The notes: generated by a model not told the origin, from the letters alone. DNA of 56,505 bases from Curtobacterium sp. MCBD17_035 (GCF_003234815.2 NZ_CP126280.1:1-56505); one strand, 5' to 3'; positions 25,018 through 34,737 are shown, counted from the stretch's first letter. Program-made: numbers and translations.

Positions 25018-25332
25018 ATGCACCCCCTCCTCATCGCCGCGGCGATCCAGAACCCCCTGAATGGCATCCTCCCGGACTTCTCGTTCGGCGGGGCCGAGTT
25101 CACCCAGCTGTGGCAAAAGCTCATCGCCGCCGTCTGGGCAATCGGCATCATCATCGCGATCGTCTACCTGATCCGCGGCCTCGTCGCGATGGCCGGAGCG
25201 TCAGGCGACATGAACCCGAACCCCCAGGCCCACGCCCAAGGCCGGGCCAAGGCGATGGCGGCGTTCATCGCACTCGTCGCTCTCGCGGCGCTGGCGGTCA
25301 TCGTCGGCGTGACCCTCTCGCTCGCGAGCTGA
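25018..25332 (+). CDS. Pilin-like small membrane protein (VirB2/TrbC-like)
   Basis: 104 aa with two hydrophobic helices, IAAVWAIGIIIAIVYLIRGL and AMAAFIALVALAALAVIVGV, separated by a short polar loop (SGDMNPNPQAHAQGRAK). A short hydrophobic N-terminus could act as a leader. This helix-loop-helix form and its place in the operon match VirB2-type pilins or the analogous small subunits of Gram-positive T4SSs. It starts 3 bp after the previous stop. Confidence 0.7.
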   Translation: MHPLLIAAAIQNPLNGILPDFSFGGAEFTQLWQKLIAAVWAIGIIIAIVYLIRGLVAMAGASGDMNPNPQAHAQGRAKAMAAFIALVALAALAVIVGVTLSLAS

Positions 25333-25374
25333 CCTGCCCAGTCGCTCGCTGCCCTGCTTAGAAGGAGACACACC

Positions 25375-26115
25375 ATGCCGCGCATGTACTCATCCACCGG
25401 CCGGTCCCGGTGGCCCCTCGTCATCGGGGCAGCCGCGGCGGTCGTCATCGTCGGCGGGGGAGTGGTGTTCGCCACGACCCGCGGCGACGAGCCGACCGCA
25501 GCGCCGACGTCGAGCACATCAGGGTCGGGCGCGCCGGCTGCGTCTGTGACTCCGAGCCCCACGGCGACCGGCTCCTCGGGGGCCGGCGACGACGAGGACG
25601 CCGCCCCGCCCACCGGGTGTCTCGGCGGCCAGGACCGCGACGCCGTGATGGTGCTCGCCGCTCAGAAGGCAGCGGGACACACGTCGTACGGCGCGGTCGA
25701 GGTCGCCACCGCGTTCTACCGGTTCATCTGGCAGTCGCCCGTGCCCGCGTTGAGCGACGTGCAGACCGTCGAGTCGGACGTCATCAGCTCGGGAGCCTCT
25801 GACGAGTACCGGGACCTCGCGGCGATCTACAAGCGGTATCCGAACGTCAGCAATGGCGATGTGGCGGACGGCACCCCGTTCCACCTGTCGACCACGAACG
25901 GGCTCTGGATGGTTGACCCTCACTCCACCGCCGATCGGGTGACCGTCAACGTGGCCGCCGGCTACGTCGTCGACGGGGCGCTGAGCCCCACCAAGTCGAC
26001 AGCGCAGGGCTTCGTCATGGTGTGGCAGGACGGAGCCTGGCACGTCGACGGCGGGGCAAAGCCGAACGCGCAGCAGCTCGCCAACGGCGGCGTCCGCTAC
26101 ACGGGAGGCTGCTGA
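25375..26115 (+). CDS. Membrane-anchored conjugation protein, VirB8/TcpC-like
   Basis: 246 aa. A GAAGGAG ribosome site precedes the ATG. Short cytoplasmic N-terminus, one membrane helix (WPLVIGAAAAVVIVGGGVVF), then a Ser/Thr/Ala/Pro linker (about 40-85). A compact extracellular domain runs from GCLGGQDRDAVMVLAAQKAA to the C-terminus and includes TAFYRFIWQSPVP and VMVWQDGAWHVDGG. That single-pass plus NTF2-like-domain plan is shared with VirB8/TcpC scaffold proteins. Two cysteines bound the domain (after TG near its start and at the very C-terminus) and may form a disulfide. Confidence 0.65.
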   Translation: MPRMYSSTGRSRWPLVIGAAAAVVIVGGGVVFATTRGDEPTAAPTSSTSGSGAPAASVTPSPTATGSSGAGDDEDAAPPTGCLGGQDRDAVMVLAAQKAAGHTSYGAVEVATAFYRFIWQSPVPALSDVQTVESDVISSGASDEYRDLAAIYKRYPNVSNGDVADGTPFHLSTTNGLWMVDPHSTADRVTVNVAAGYVVDGALSPTKSTAQGFVMVWQDGAWHVDGGAKPNAQQLANGGVRYTGGC

Positions 26116-27656
26116 TGCCCGGGCACGTCATCCTCGCCGCCGCCGGCGACGAGAACTGCACCAACATCGTCGGCTGCGCGATCGACAAGGGGAAGAACCT
26201 CATCGGTTCCGCCGTGAGCGGCACCAAGGATGCGATCAACACTGCGCAGAGCATCGGGGATTTCTGGTCGGACCCGGCCGGAAACACCTACAAGGCGCTC
26301 CGCGACGCGGCCAAGGGCCTCTCGGACAGCGTGCTGCCGGCGCTGACCCACGCGACCTTGCCGGATCTGACCGCTGACTGGTTCGTCAACGCCTACCGGA
26401 TCTCCTTCGGGCTGGCGATCTTCGTGTTCGTCATCATCCTGATCCCCCAGTTCATCGACACGGCCCGCGGCCGACAGTCGGGTCAGGAACTCATCGAGAC
26501 GCTGACCCTGTACGGGCCGGTGTTCATCATCGGGGCGATGTTCGGGCCCGCGGTCGGGGCGTTCCTCGTGAAGTTCTTCGGCGCCCTCTCGGACTCGCTC
26601 ATCAGGACGATGCTGTCGACAACCTCGAGCAGCATCGTCGATCAGTTCTCGACGATGATCGGCGACGACGACGGGTCCGGGATCGTCGGCGGTGCGGTAG
26701 TCGGCGCGATCCTGATGTTCTTCATGATCCTGGCGCTGCTGCTGGCGCTGCTCGTGCTCGTCGTGCAGCTGATCACCCTGTACTTCTCCGGCGTGCTGTT
26801 CCCGCTCGGCTGGGTGTGGATCGTCGACCGGAAGAAGCGTTCGTTCGGGTCGAAGATCCCGATGGTGTGGCTCGGCATCCTCGCCGCCCACCCGCTGCTG
26901 TTCTTCCTGCTCGGGGTGACGTTCTCGTTCGTCGGCTCCAACATCGACGTGTTCTCCGGGCAGGCGGACCTGCAGAAGACGGTCAGCCTCGTGGTGTCGA
27001 TGATCGCGCTGTTCATCGCGGGGCTGTCGCCGCTGCTGCTGTTCAAGTTCGCGCCGATCCTGCCGATGGGCGGAGCCGCGGCCGCGGGCGGCCCGAGCAT
27101 CGGAGCGAACTCGCCCCAGGAAGCCGACAAGCGCTACAGCGCTCCGCAGAACGACGGAAGCAGCTCGAGGCCGAACTCCACCACGTCCACGCCGACATCG
27201 ACGACAACGGCTGAGAAGCTCGCCCAGACCTCACCCACGAGCAGCGGCGGTGGCGGTGGCGGTACGACCGCCGGAGGTGGCGGAGCCGAGGAGGCAGCCG
27301 GTTCCTCTATCAAGGACGCCGCGGCGGCGGGTGGCAAGGCGTCGACGGGCGCTGGGACCGGGGCCGGCGCGACTACCGGCGCTGGCACGGCGACGGGTGC
27401 AGCGGGAGCCGAGGGCGGCGCGATGGCCGCCGGAGCTGCCGAGTCCTCAACAGGCGTTGGGGCCGCTATCGGTATCCCGACGATGATCGCGGCCGGCGCG
27501 AAGGCCGGCCTCGACACGGCAGGCAGCGCCGCCACGAGTGCGGCCGATATGGCCGCGGCGCCGGTTGATGACCACGAGCAGTCTCACAGCGCCACCCAGG
27601 CCAGCGCCGAGCAGTACGGGGCCGAGCGGTACGGGAAGGACTCGACCCATGCGTGA
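26115..27656 (+). CDS. Polytopic conjugation channel protein (VirB6/TrbL-like)
   Basis: 513 aa from the ATG overlapping the previous TGA (TGATG). The N-terminal about 330 residues carry six or more membrane helices (ISFGLAIFVFVIILIPQFID, AILMFFMILALLLALLVLVV, LGILAAHPLLFFLLGVTFSF, LVVSMIALFIAGLSPLLLF). The C-terminal about 170 residues are Gly/Ala/Ser/Thr-rich and disordered, ending EQYGAERYGKDSTHA. This matches VirB6/TrbL-type inner channel subunits of actinobacterial conjugation systems. The neighbouring SCO6880-like gene begins inside its last codons (8-bp overlap). Confidence 0.8.
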   Translation: MPGHVILAAAGDENCTNIVGCAIDKGKNLIGSAVSGTKDAINTAQSIGDFWSDPAGNTYKALRDAAKGLSDSVLPALTHATLPDLTADWFVNAYRISFGLAIFVFVIILIPQFIDTARGRQSGQELIETLTLYGPVFIIGAMFGPAVGAFLVKFFGALSDSLIRTMLSTTSSSIVDQFSTMIGDDDGSGIVGGAVVGAILMFFMILALLLALLVLVVQLITLYFSGVLFPLGWVWIVDRKKRSFGSKIPMVWLGILAAHPLLFFLLGVTFSFVGSNIDVFSGQADLQKTVSLVVSMIALFIAGLSPLLLFKFAPILPMGGAAAAGGPSIGANSPQEADKRYSAPQNDGSSSRPNSTTSTPTSTTTAEKLAQTSPTSSGGGGGGTTAGGGGAEEAAGSSIKDAAAAGGKASTGAGTGAGATTGAGTATGAAGAEGGAMAAGAAESSTGVGAAIGIPTMIAAGAKAGLDTAGSAATSAADMAAAPVDDHEQSHSATQASAEQYGAERYGKDSTHA

Positions 27657-29370
27657 GGTTCAGGAGGAGCCGACGACGCACGTGCGCTACGTGGGCGGTG
27701 AGTCGGGGCACCGGTCGTTCTTCGGTGGCACGCACTCGAAGTCGCGGATCGTGGGCATGGCGATCTTCGTCGTCGGCGGCATGGTCGGGATGATCGCGGG
27801 CGGCGGCATCCTGGTGCTGATCGCCGCTCTGGTTGGGGTCGGGGTGACGATGGCCGTCACGGCGCGTACCCACAACGGCACGATTCAGGAGCGCCGCCGG
27901 AAGCGGTCGCGGTGGGCGGCCCGGAAGCGCCTCGGCACGCACGTGTTTAAGCCGTACAACGTCGCCGTCTGGGACCAGATTCAGTCGGTGCTCGGCAGCT
28001 CGAACAAGGCGGAGCGGCGCGCCGCTGAGGTCGACGCGCGGCAGATGCGCGCCAACCCGGACGGGTCGGACGGCATGGGCTGGTTGCAGTACGGGTCGAA
28101 CATGCCGGGGATCGCCTGGCATGCCCCGGTGGGGGAGCGGCCGTACCTTTCGGTGGCGTTCTCCGTGTCCGGGCAGCTCCGCGGCATGGAGACGGCCGGG
28201 GCCCTGAATCGAGCGGCGACGTCGTGGGGGAAGTTCCTCGCACACCGGTCCGCTCCGATGTCCCTGATCCGCGACGTGCAGACCCTCACCCGCGTTCTGC
28301 CGCCGGACACCGCCAAGCACGACATTTGGTACAACTCCCAGCGTGAGTCCCGGCCCCTCGGGGCCGATGACACGGCACTGGCGCTTTACGACGCACAGCA
28401 GCGTTCCTACGCCGAGGTCCGCGGGCGCGCCGCGGCCGACGCGATGGTGCAGCGGCACTTCGTGGTGCTGTCGTGGCCGCTGACGCCGGCGTTCACCGAG
28501 GCCGCGAAGAAGTACGGGCCCGGCCGGGACGGGTGGCGGGCGCTCATGGCGGAGCAGATCGAGGCGTCCCTGCACGGGCTCCGGCAGGCACGCATTGGGC
28601 AGGTGCAGTCCCTGACGGCACGCCAGACGGCGGCCGTCATCATGCACCAGCAGAACCCGTCGATCCCGATCGACCTCCGCTCCGCGAAGCACATCACGCC
28701 GCTGTCGGTCGGGATCGGCTCGCACGACGAATACTCCGCGCACGTCGTCGACGGAGGCTACGACCCGACCGTCCTCGCGGACCGCGACCCGATCGAGGCT
28801 GCACCGGCCGTCACCTGGTGGCACCGCACCGCGGCGATCCACGGTGAGAACCTGGCTTCGGCCGGCCGATCGCCGCTGTGGACGCTCGACCTCATGATCG
28901 GGCGCGAGCTGGACTTCATCCGCTCGGTGTCGTTCCACATGCACCTGGTGCCGGCCGCGCAGGCGAAGGCGGCCGCGCGGCAGGACGTCGTGCGCGACGC
29001 CGCCGGCCTGTACGCACAGCAGAAGAAGGGCGTGATCGTCTCCGACGAGGCGCAGGGGCTCCTCGGAGCGGCGGAGCGTCGGCGGCGGGACCTCGCCGCC
29101 GGCAGCCACCACCACGGCGTCTCGTGGATCGGGTACGTGACCATCACGGCCCCCACCCGCGAGGACCTGGCTCAGGCGTCGCGGCGGCTCTCGAGCGTGT
29201 GCGACACCGGGCTCGGGATCGACCGCCTCGACTGGCAGGACTCGTTTCAGGGCGCCGCATCCGGGACCACATGGCCCATCGGCCGCGGGCTCCGACCCGA
29301 CACCATCACGACGGCCGCACGCGTGATGAACACGCTCGCCGGCCGAGGTGACAAGGAGGCCCTGTCATGA
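27649..29370 (+). CDS. SCO6880-family conjugation protein (PrgI-like N-terminus)
   Basis: 573 aa. An N-terminal pair of membrane helices (IVGMAIFVVGGMVGMIAGGG and ILVLIAALVGVGVTMAVTA) lies within a PrgI-like segment. The large soluble domain is of the SCO6880 type: RYVGGESGHRSFFGGTHSKS at the start, then HAPVGERPYLSVAFSVSGQL, FVVLSWPLTPAFTEAAKKYG and SWIGYVTITAPTREDL. In actinobacteria this protein is paired with the VirB4-like ATPase, whose ATG overlaps its stop by 4 bp here. It probably links the ATPase to the membrane complex. Confidence 0.85.
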   Translation: MREVQEEPTTHVRYVGGESGHRSFFGGTHSKSRIVGMAIFVVGGMVGMIAGGGILVLIAALVGVGVTMAVTARTHNGTIQERRRKRSRWAARKRLGTHVFKPYNVAVWDQIQSVLGSSNKAERRAAEVDARQMRANPDGSDGMGWLQYGSNMPGIAWHAPVGERPYLSVAFSVSGQLRGMETAGALNRAATSWGKFLAHRSAPMSLIRDVQTLTRVLPPDTAKHDIWYNSQRESRPLGADDTALALYDAQQRSYAEVRGRAAADAMVQRHFVVLSWPLTPAFTEAAKKYGPGRDGWRALMAEQIEASLHGLRQARIGQVQSLTARQTAAVIMHQQNPSIPIDLRSAKHITPLSVGIGSHDEYSAHVVDGGYDPTVLADRDPIEAAPAVTWWHRTAAIHGENLASAGRSPLWTLDLMIGRELDFIRSVSFHMHLVPAAQAKAAARQDVVRDAAGLYAQQKKGVIVSDEAQGLLGAAERRRRDLAAGSHHHGVSWIGYVTITAPTREDLAQASRRLSSVCDTGLGIDRLDWQDSFQGAASGTTWPIGRGLRPDTITTAARVMNTLAGRGDKEALS

Positions 29371-30908
29371 CCAACACCAAGAACCCCGCCCCGCACGACA
29401 AGCGCGCGGCGCCGAACCGACCAGCAGCTCGGGACCCCTGGTACGCGAACGTGCCGGGGCTGAAAATCTTCGTCCCGCCGGAGGCTCGGCAGGAGGTCGT
29501 AACCGGCGACGAGGGGCCCGCCACGGCGGTGTCCGTCCGCCGACCCGTCGACGTGTCGCCGTTCGAGCTGCCCGGCGGGCAGCTCCGCACGTCGGCCGGG
29601 GCCGCTGCGCGCGGCTGGTACTCGCCGCGGCTGGCGGGGTCGCCGTCGACGACGCGGCAGGCGGAGATTCTGAACACCGCCGTGATCGGCAACCCGACCG
29701 GTGATGAGGGGATCGTCAACGGCCGCGACAACCTGTCGCAGTCGATGATTTCCTACGACGCCCCCACCGCGTACAACGCGGAGCCGCGACAGATTTCGTC
29801 CCCGAACGTGATCGTGCTCGGCACGGTCGGGTACGGGAAGTCGTCGCTGACCAAGACGGTCGGTGTCGCTCGCCCCCTGGGGCTGGCGAACCGGCGCGCG
29901 GTCGTGTTCGACAAGAAGGACGAGGGCGGCGCGGGCGAGTACACCGCGATGGCGCACAACCTCGGATCGGAGCCGCTGCGCTTCGACCCGGCAGGCGGCG
30001 GTATCCGCCTGAACCTCCTCGACCCGCTCATCATGCGCGGCTCGGGGTTGCAGGGGCAGATGGAACTCATCACCGCCGTGGCCCGGATCGCGCGCAACGA
30101 CGTCCCCGCGACCGAGTGGGAGGAGAAAGCGACCCGGTTCGCCCTCCGCCGCATGTTCGAACAGCACAACAGCTCGACCCGTCCGCTGACGACAACGGAC
30201 CTGATGCCGTTCCTCGGCCAGGTCCCGGACGACGAGGGACTGACAGAAGCATCGGGCGAGCGGTTCCACCAGGCCGGCCTGTCCATCCGGTTCGGGCTCG
30301 AGAACCTCCTCGAGACGTACGCCGGGGTGTTCGACGGTGAAACGTCGAAGGCGGTCGACCTCGCCAGCAAGCTGACGGTGTTCGACGTCTCCCAGCTCCC
30401 CGACGCCGGCCCGGCCGTCCCCACCGTCATGGCGGTGGGGCACCAGTGGCTCCTCGGTCGGCTGCGCCGTGAGCGGGGGTTCATCACGAACGTGGTCTAC
30501 GAGGAGGGCTGGCACATGATCGGTGGGCCCTCGGCCAGCCTGGTCAAGTCGAACCAGAAGCTCTCCCGTGCTCTGGGTATTTCGAACTGGTTCGTGATGC
30601 ACAAGGGCACCGACATTCCGCGTGAGTCCGAGGGCTACACGGTCATCCAGGAGGCGCAGACGATCTACGCGTACCGGCAGGACCGGCCCGAGGACGCCCG
30701 GTGGGTGCAGGAGACGTTCGGGCTCGCACCCGACACCACCGACCTGCTGATGAACCTGAGCCCCGGGCACTGCATCTTCAAGTACGGGTCGAACCCCGAG
30801 ACGCACATGCAGCACATCCGCTCGGACTGGGAGGCCGCCGTCACCAACACCGACGAGGGCATGGCCGGCAGCGGGGCGAAGCAGGCCGCCGTCGAGGCTG
30901 AGGCGTAG
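29367..30908 (+). CDS. VirB4/TraC-like conjugation ATPase
   Basis: 513 aa. The Walker A motif NVIVLGTVGYGKSSLTKTVG places GTVGYGKSS at 152-160. A FDKKDEGGAGEYTAMAHNLG stretch follows, and Walker B is FITNVVYEEGWHMIGGPSAS. A late arginine/glutamine-rich region has QETFGLAPDTTDLLMNLSPG. No transmembrane segment; it would act at the inner face of the membrane. The ATG overlaps the upstream stop by 4 bp. The window also holds a VirD4-like ATPase, but no separate VirB11-like protein was found, as is usual for Gram-positive systems. Confidence 0.9.
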   Translation: MTNTKNPAPHDKRAAPNRPAARDPWYANVPGLKIFVPPEARQEVVTGDEGPATAVSVRRPVDVSPFELPGGQLRTSAGAAARGWYSPRLAGSPSTTRQAEILNTAVIGNPTGDEGIVNGRDNLSQSMISYDAPTAYNAEPRQISSPNVIVLGTVGYGKSSLTKTVGVARPLGLANRRAVVFDKKDEGGAGEYTAMAHNLGSEPLRFDPAGGGIRLNLLDPLIMRGSGLQGQMELITAVARIARNDVPATEWEEKATRFALRRMFEQHNSSTRPLTTTDLMPFLGQVPDDEGLTEASGERFHQAGLSIRFGLENLLETYAGVFDGETSKAVDLASKLTVFDVSQLPDAGPAVPTVMAVGHQWLLGRLRRERGFITNVVYEEGWHMIGGPSASLVKSNQKLSRALGISNWFVMHKGTDIPRESEGYTVIQEAQTIYAYRQDRPEDARWVQETFGLAPDTTDLLMNLSPGHCIFKYGSNPETHMQHIRSDWEAAVTNTDEGMAGSGAKQAAVEAEA

Positions 30909-30922
30909 CCGGGGGCCCGACC

Positions 30923-32005
30923 ATGAAGAAGGCACTGATGATCGCGCTGGCGGCCGTACTGGTCGTCGTGTTCGTCGGGCTCGCCCTCGTCACTGGGGGC
31001 GGGTCCCAGAACAGCGCGTGCGCGGCCACCGCCGCGAACGCTGACGCCGCGGGCGCGCACGACGCGATCGACGGGTACTCCGGCGATCAGCTTGTGAACG
31101 CCGCGGCGATCATGAACGCCGGGGCCGCCCTCGGTGTCGACGTGCAGGGGCAGACCATCGCAGTCATGACGGCGATGGGGGAGTCGACGTTGAAGAACAT
31201 CGACTACGGCGACAAGGCCGGCCCGGACTCCCGTGGCCTGTTCCAGCAGCGGGACACGTGGGGCACGCTCGCGCAGCGGATGAATCCCGCGCAGGCGGCG
31301 ACGTTCTTCTACCAGCGGCTTTTGAAGGTGCCGAACTGGCAGACGATGACGCCGACGCTGGCCGCGCACGCGGTCCAGATCAACCGTGACCCGAACCACT
31401 ACGCGAAGTTCTTCAACGCGGCCACGGCCGTCGTCACGGCGCTCTCCGGTGGTTCGGCCGCTTGCGCCGCGGGTGTCTCCGGGGACGCTCAGGCCCTCGC
31501 CAAGCACATCGTGGACCTGACCAACCAGGGCAAGATCGCGTGGTTGTCACCGACGCACTTCCCCGAGGTCCAGGCGATCGCGGACGGCAAGCCCAAGCAG
31601 AACTGCAACGTCGACACCCGCATCCTGCAAGTCATCACGATTGCGACCAAGACGTTCCAGTCGATCGGGATTTCCGACGTCAACCGGCTCTGCACCGGGC
31701 AACGACCGGGCGCGGGGAACCTGTCGGCGCACGTCGTGAATGGCGGCGGTCACGCCGTCGACTTCTACGCGTTCGACGGGACCCCGACCACCGGGGCGGA
31801 CGCGAACGCGATCAAGCTCCTGCGGGCCCTCGGCCCGGTCATGCCCGACAACTCCGGCACCGGGCAGGTCCAGTGCCGCGCGAATGCCGGCAGCTCGATC
31901 GACCTGCCGATGAACCAGTTCGACGACTCGTGCAACCACGTGCACGTGCAGGTCGATCCGAAGGGGGACGAGCCGATGAAGCTCACCAGCGGAGGGGACA
32001 ACTGA
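30923..32005 (+). CDS. Secreted peptidoglycan hydrolase of the conjugation system (VirB1-like role)
   Basis: 360 aa. N-terminal signal or anchor (ALMIALAAVLVVVFVGLALV). A lysozyme-like transglycosylase domain follows: AAIMNAGAALGVDVQGQTIA, then TAMGESTLKNIDYGD with Glu in GES as likely catalytic residue, then DSRGLFQQRDTWG. The C-terminal part has HVVNGGGHAVDFYAF and DSCNHVHVQVDPKG, a His/Asp pattern seen in peptidase-M15-like or related cell-wall domains, so the protein may have two wall-cutting activities. It opens the wall for the transfer channel. Confidence 0.85.
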   Translation: MKKALMIALAAVLVVVFVGLALVTGGGSQNSACAATAANADAAGAHDAIDGYSGDQLVNAAAIMNAGAALGVDVQGQTIAVMTAMGESTLKNIDYGDKAGPDSRGLFQQRDTWGTLAQRMNPAQAATFFYQRLLKVPNWQTMTPTLAAHAVQINRDPNHYAKFFNAATAVVTALSGGSAACAAGVSGDAQALAKHIVDLTNQGKIAWLSPTHFPEVQAIADGKPKQNCNVDTRILQVITIATKTFQSIGISDVNRLCTGQRPGAGNLSAHVVNGGGHAVDFYAFDGTPTTGADANAIKLLRALGPVMPDNSGTGQVQCRANAGSSIDLPMNQFDDSCNHVHVQVDPKGDEPMKLTSGGDN

Positions 32006-32475
32006 TGGACGACGACACCGCGCCGGCCCTCGTGTCGATCGCGAACCTCGCGGCCGACGAGTGGACGCTGTGCAGCCGCGACGCCGCCGTGGTGACGGTG
32101 GGGCTGTGGCTGGACGAGACAATCGCGCAGCACCGGCAGGAACTCACGTCAGCGGGCCTCACGGGCCCGCTGACGCTGCGGTACCAGCTCAACGGACACG
32201 ACGTCGACGGTGACATTCGCCGCGTCCGTGAGGTCGTGGAGGAGCTGCACGAGACGTACCGGTGGATCAAGACCACCGAAACCGCGGCGCGACCCGAGCG
32301 GTACGCACTGCTGGCGCAGCTCTCCAAGGCGCGGGTGATGCCCTCGGAGATTGCGCTCATGGTCGGCGTCGACGTCCGCCTCGCGGAGCGGTTCGCCGGC
32401 AACGACGAGGAGGCCCGGATCGCCCGGACCCTCCTGCACCACATCGCCAGCGATCGCGGAGAAGTCGACGCATGA
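32005..32475 (+). CDS. Hypothetical protein of the conjugation operon
   Basis: 156 aa from the ATG that overlaps the upstream stop (TGATG). Helical and soluble: ALVSIANLAADEWTLCSRDA, VREVVEELHETYRWIKTTET, and a C-terminal HTH-like stretch LAQLSKARVMPSEIALMVGV. No known domain recognised. It is coupled by overlap to both the lytic enzyme and the coupling protein, so a transfer role is likely. Could be an adaptor for the coupling protein. Confidence 0.7.
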   Translation: MDDDTAPALVSIANLAADEWTLCSRDAAVVTVGLWLDETIAQHRQELTSAGLTGPLTLRYQLNGHDVDGDIRRVREVVEELHETYRWIKTTETAARPERYALLAQLSKARVMPSEIALMVGVDVRLAERFAGNDEEARIARTLLHHIASDRGEVDA

Positions 32476-34205
32476 ACGGCAGCAACATTCGCACCAACAC
32501 CCTGACGGTCACGCTGCTGGTGCTGATCGTCGGTGGGGTGTTCCTCGGCATCCACGCCGGTGCCGGCGTCGCCGGCACCGGCGACGCGTACTCGTGGAAC
32601 CCCATCGTCATGCTGATGGGCTTCGTCAAGGGCGACCCGTGGCCCGGCGTCGCGGCGACGGTGTTCGTCGTCGTGTTCGTCGTGGCCGCGCTCGCGCTGT
32701 TCACGTGGCTGCTCATGGCTCAAGCCCGCCGCGGCGCGAAGAAGCGCGGGGCGGCGTCGATCAAGCTGATGAGCGCGAACCCGTCGAACGCGGTCGTCCG
32801 ACAGGCGGCGCGTGCGAAGGATGCTCGGCGGCTGCACCCGACCGCCGTCGGCATCGGACCGGGACAGAAGGTGGGCCGCATCGTCGGGACGTCCAAGTGG
32901 GTCTACCAGGGCTGGGAGGAGACGGGCGTATACCTCTACGGCACTCGGCGGGGCAAGACGACCAGCGTCGTCGTCCGTCACGTCGTCGAAGCCCCCGGGG
33001 CGGGGATCATGACGTCGAACAAGGTCGACGGGGTGCGTGAGGCGATCCGCGGCCGCCGCGGCCGCGGGGAGACGTTCGTGTTCGACCCGAACCGCATCTA
33101 CCGACACGAGGACGGGCCCGACTTCGTGTTCAACCCGTTGGAGTACGTCAGGAGCGCCGAGGACGCTCGTGAGCTCGCGGAGATTTTCGAGGCGTCGACG
33201 CGCAAGGAGAACGACCGCGGCGGCGATCCGCAGTTCGACGAGCCCGGCCGCGACATGCTCGCGTACTTCCTCCTCGCGGCGGCCCTCGACGGGCTGCCGC
33301 TGTCGCGGGTGTACCGGTGGCTGACCACTCAGGACGCAGACACGGTGGTGGGCATCCTGAACCAGCACGGCAAGAAGGGGCCGGCGACGGCCCTCGTCGG
33401 GATGGAGAACTGGGCCGATAAGACCCGGCAGAGCGTCTACGCGACCGCGCAGCGCATGGCCGGGGCGTTGGCCTACGACGAGCTGCTGGAATGGACCTCG
33501 AAGCCTGGCGTGCGGCGGTTCGACGTCGACGCGTTCGTGCAGAGCGAGGATCTGCTGATCCTGCTCTCCAGGGACGGCGTGGGGTCTGCCGGCGCGATCC
33601 TGACGTCGCTCGTGCGAGCGATCTGCAAGACAGGCGAGCGGCTGGCGCAGCGATCCGGCGGCCGGCTGCCGGTGCCGCTGGTGATCGAGCTGGACGAGTG
33701 CGCGAACATCGTCCGGTGGCCGGCGCTGCCGTCCGTGTACTCGTTCTACGGCTCGCTCGGGATGCCGCTCAACACGTACTTCCAGTCGCGGGACCAGGCC
33801 GTCGAGGCGTTCGGGCAGAACGGCTGGGGCGCGATCTGGGGCGCGGCAGTGACGCGCGTGTTCGGCGGCGGCGCGATGGATGACCAGTTCCTCAAAGGCC
33901 TGTCGAGCCTGATCGGTGACCGCGAGGAGGTCACCTACGGCGGATCGACTCAGGACACCGGGGCGTACTCGACGTCGACGAGCACCCGCCGGGTGCCGAT
34001 CCTCGACGTGCACGACCTGGCGAACCTGCCGCTGTGGCGCACGGTCATGTTCAACTCGAACACCCGCCCGGTGATCCTCGACGCGGTTCCGTGGTTCAAG
34101 GACAAGAAGCTCCGCGCCCTGATCGAGGGCGACGCACCGGCCGCGGCCGGCGCCGCACCCGTGGCGATCGCCACCGGCTCGGAGGAGGCGGCAGCTCGTG
34201 GCTGA
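32472..34205 (+). CDS. VirD4/TraG-like type IV coupling protein
   Basis: 577 aa. Two N-terminal membrane helices (LTVTLLVLIVGGVFLGIHAG and AATVFVVVFVVAALALFTWL), then the cytoplasmic ATPase. Walker A is VYLYGTRRGKTTSVVVRHVV (GTRRGKTT at 157-164). FVFDPNRIYRHEDGPDFVFN and FNPLEYVRSAEDARELAEIF are typical of TraG/VirD4. Walker B is VPLVIELDECANIVRWPALP and motif III is GMPLNTYFQSRDQAVEAFGQ. It brings the relaxase-DNA complex to the channel. The ATG overlaps the preceding stop by 4 bp. Confidence 0.92.
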   Translation: MNGSNIRTNTLTVTLLVLIVGGVFLGIHAGAGVAGTGDAYSWNPIVMLMGFVKGDPWPGVAATVFVVVFVVAALALFTWLLMAQARRGAKKRGAASIKLMSANPSNAVVRQAARAKDARRLHPTAVGIGPGQKVGRIVGTSKWVYQGWEETGVYLYGTRRGKTTSVVVRHVVEAPGAGIMTSNKVDGVREAIRGRRGRGETFVFDPNRIYRHEDGPDFVFNPLEYVRSAEDARELAEIFEASTRKENDRGGDPQFDEPGRDMLAYFLLAAALDGLPLSRVYRWLTTQDADTVVGILNQHGKKGPATALVGMENWADKTRQSVYATAQRMAGALAYDELLEWTSKPGVRRFDVDAFVQSEDLLILLSRDGVGSAGAILTSLVRAICKTGERLAQRSGGRLPVPLVIELDECANIVRWPALPSVYSFYGSLGMPLNTYFQSRDQAVEAFGQNGWGAIWGAAVTRVFGGGAMDDQFLKGLSSLIGDREEVTYGGSTQDTGAYSTSTSTRRVPILDVHDLANLPLWRTVMFNSNTRPVILDAVPWFKDKKLRALIEGDAPAAAGAAPVAIATGSEEAAARG

Positions 34206-34701
34206 CCTCGACGAGCCCGACGCATCGGACGTCGGCGATCCGGAGTTCGGCCCCCTGCCGACTGGGGACCTCGACGAGCTGACCGACGAGGAGCGCGACG
34301 CGCTCAACGACGCCGACGCCCCCGAGGAGGAGGAGTTCGACCTGACGCCGCTGTTCCTCGAATGGGTCGAGGAGCACCTGGCGGTGGTCGAGTACACCCA
34401 CTCCGATCGGAACACCGCGGCGTGGTGTCCGGAGTGGTGGAAGCATCCGGAGGCCGTGGAACGGCTCTGGGCGTCGTTCGAGGCGCGGCAGCAAGCGAGG
34501 ATCGACGCCGCGGAGCGCGCGGATGCGCTCTCCGATTGGTGGTTGACGCACTGGGACCGCCACGCGGCGATCCTGTTCGACGCGAAGGCCGGTCCGTTCC
34601 GCAGGTGCGACCGGAACCTCGGGCACCTGCACGACTCCAACGGCCAGGAGGAGCAGCGCGTGGCGTACTACGCCCCACCCGAGGGGTGGCTTCGTGCATG
34701 A
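34198..34701 (+). CDS. DUF4913-family protein
   Basis: 167 aa from a GTG that overlaps the coupling-protein gene by 8 bp. The N-terminal 50 residues are acidic (DLDELTDEERDALNDADAPE) and the DUF4913 core is EYTHSDRNTAAWCPEWWKHP, then EAVERLWASFEARQQARI and LSDWWLTHWDRHAAILFDAK. A conserved RCDRNLGHLH stretch near the end has His/Cys residues. DUF4913 proteins are common on actinobacterial plasmids and conjugative elements; the function is unknown. Confidence 0.85.
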   Translation: MADLDEPDASDVGDPEFGPLPTGDLDELTDEERDALNDADAPEEEEFDLTPLFLEWVEEHLAVVEYTHSDRNTAAWCPEWWKHPEAVERLWASFEARQQARIDAAERADALSDWWLTHWDRHAAILFDAKAGPFRRCDRNLGHLHDSNGQEEQRVAYYAPPEGWLRA

Positions 34702-34737
34702 TGAAGGTACGAAGCGCACCCGCCCCAAGGAGGACAG

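Noticed and set aside
27466..29115. 549-codon open frame on the minus strand
   Set aside because: Opposite the SCO6880-like gene; Arg/His-rich translation with no domain or ribosome site.
31983..34640. 885-codon open frame on the minus strand
   Set aside because: Opposite the VirD4-like coupling protein; Ser/Arg/His-rich translation of GC-rich antisense DNA.
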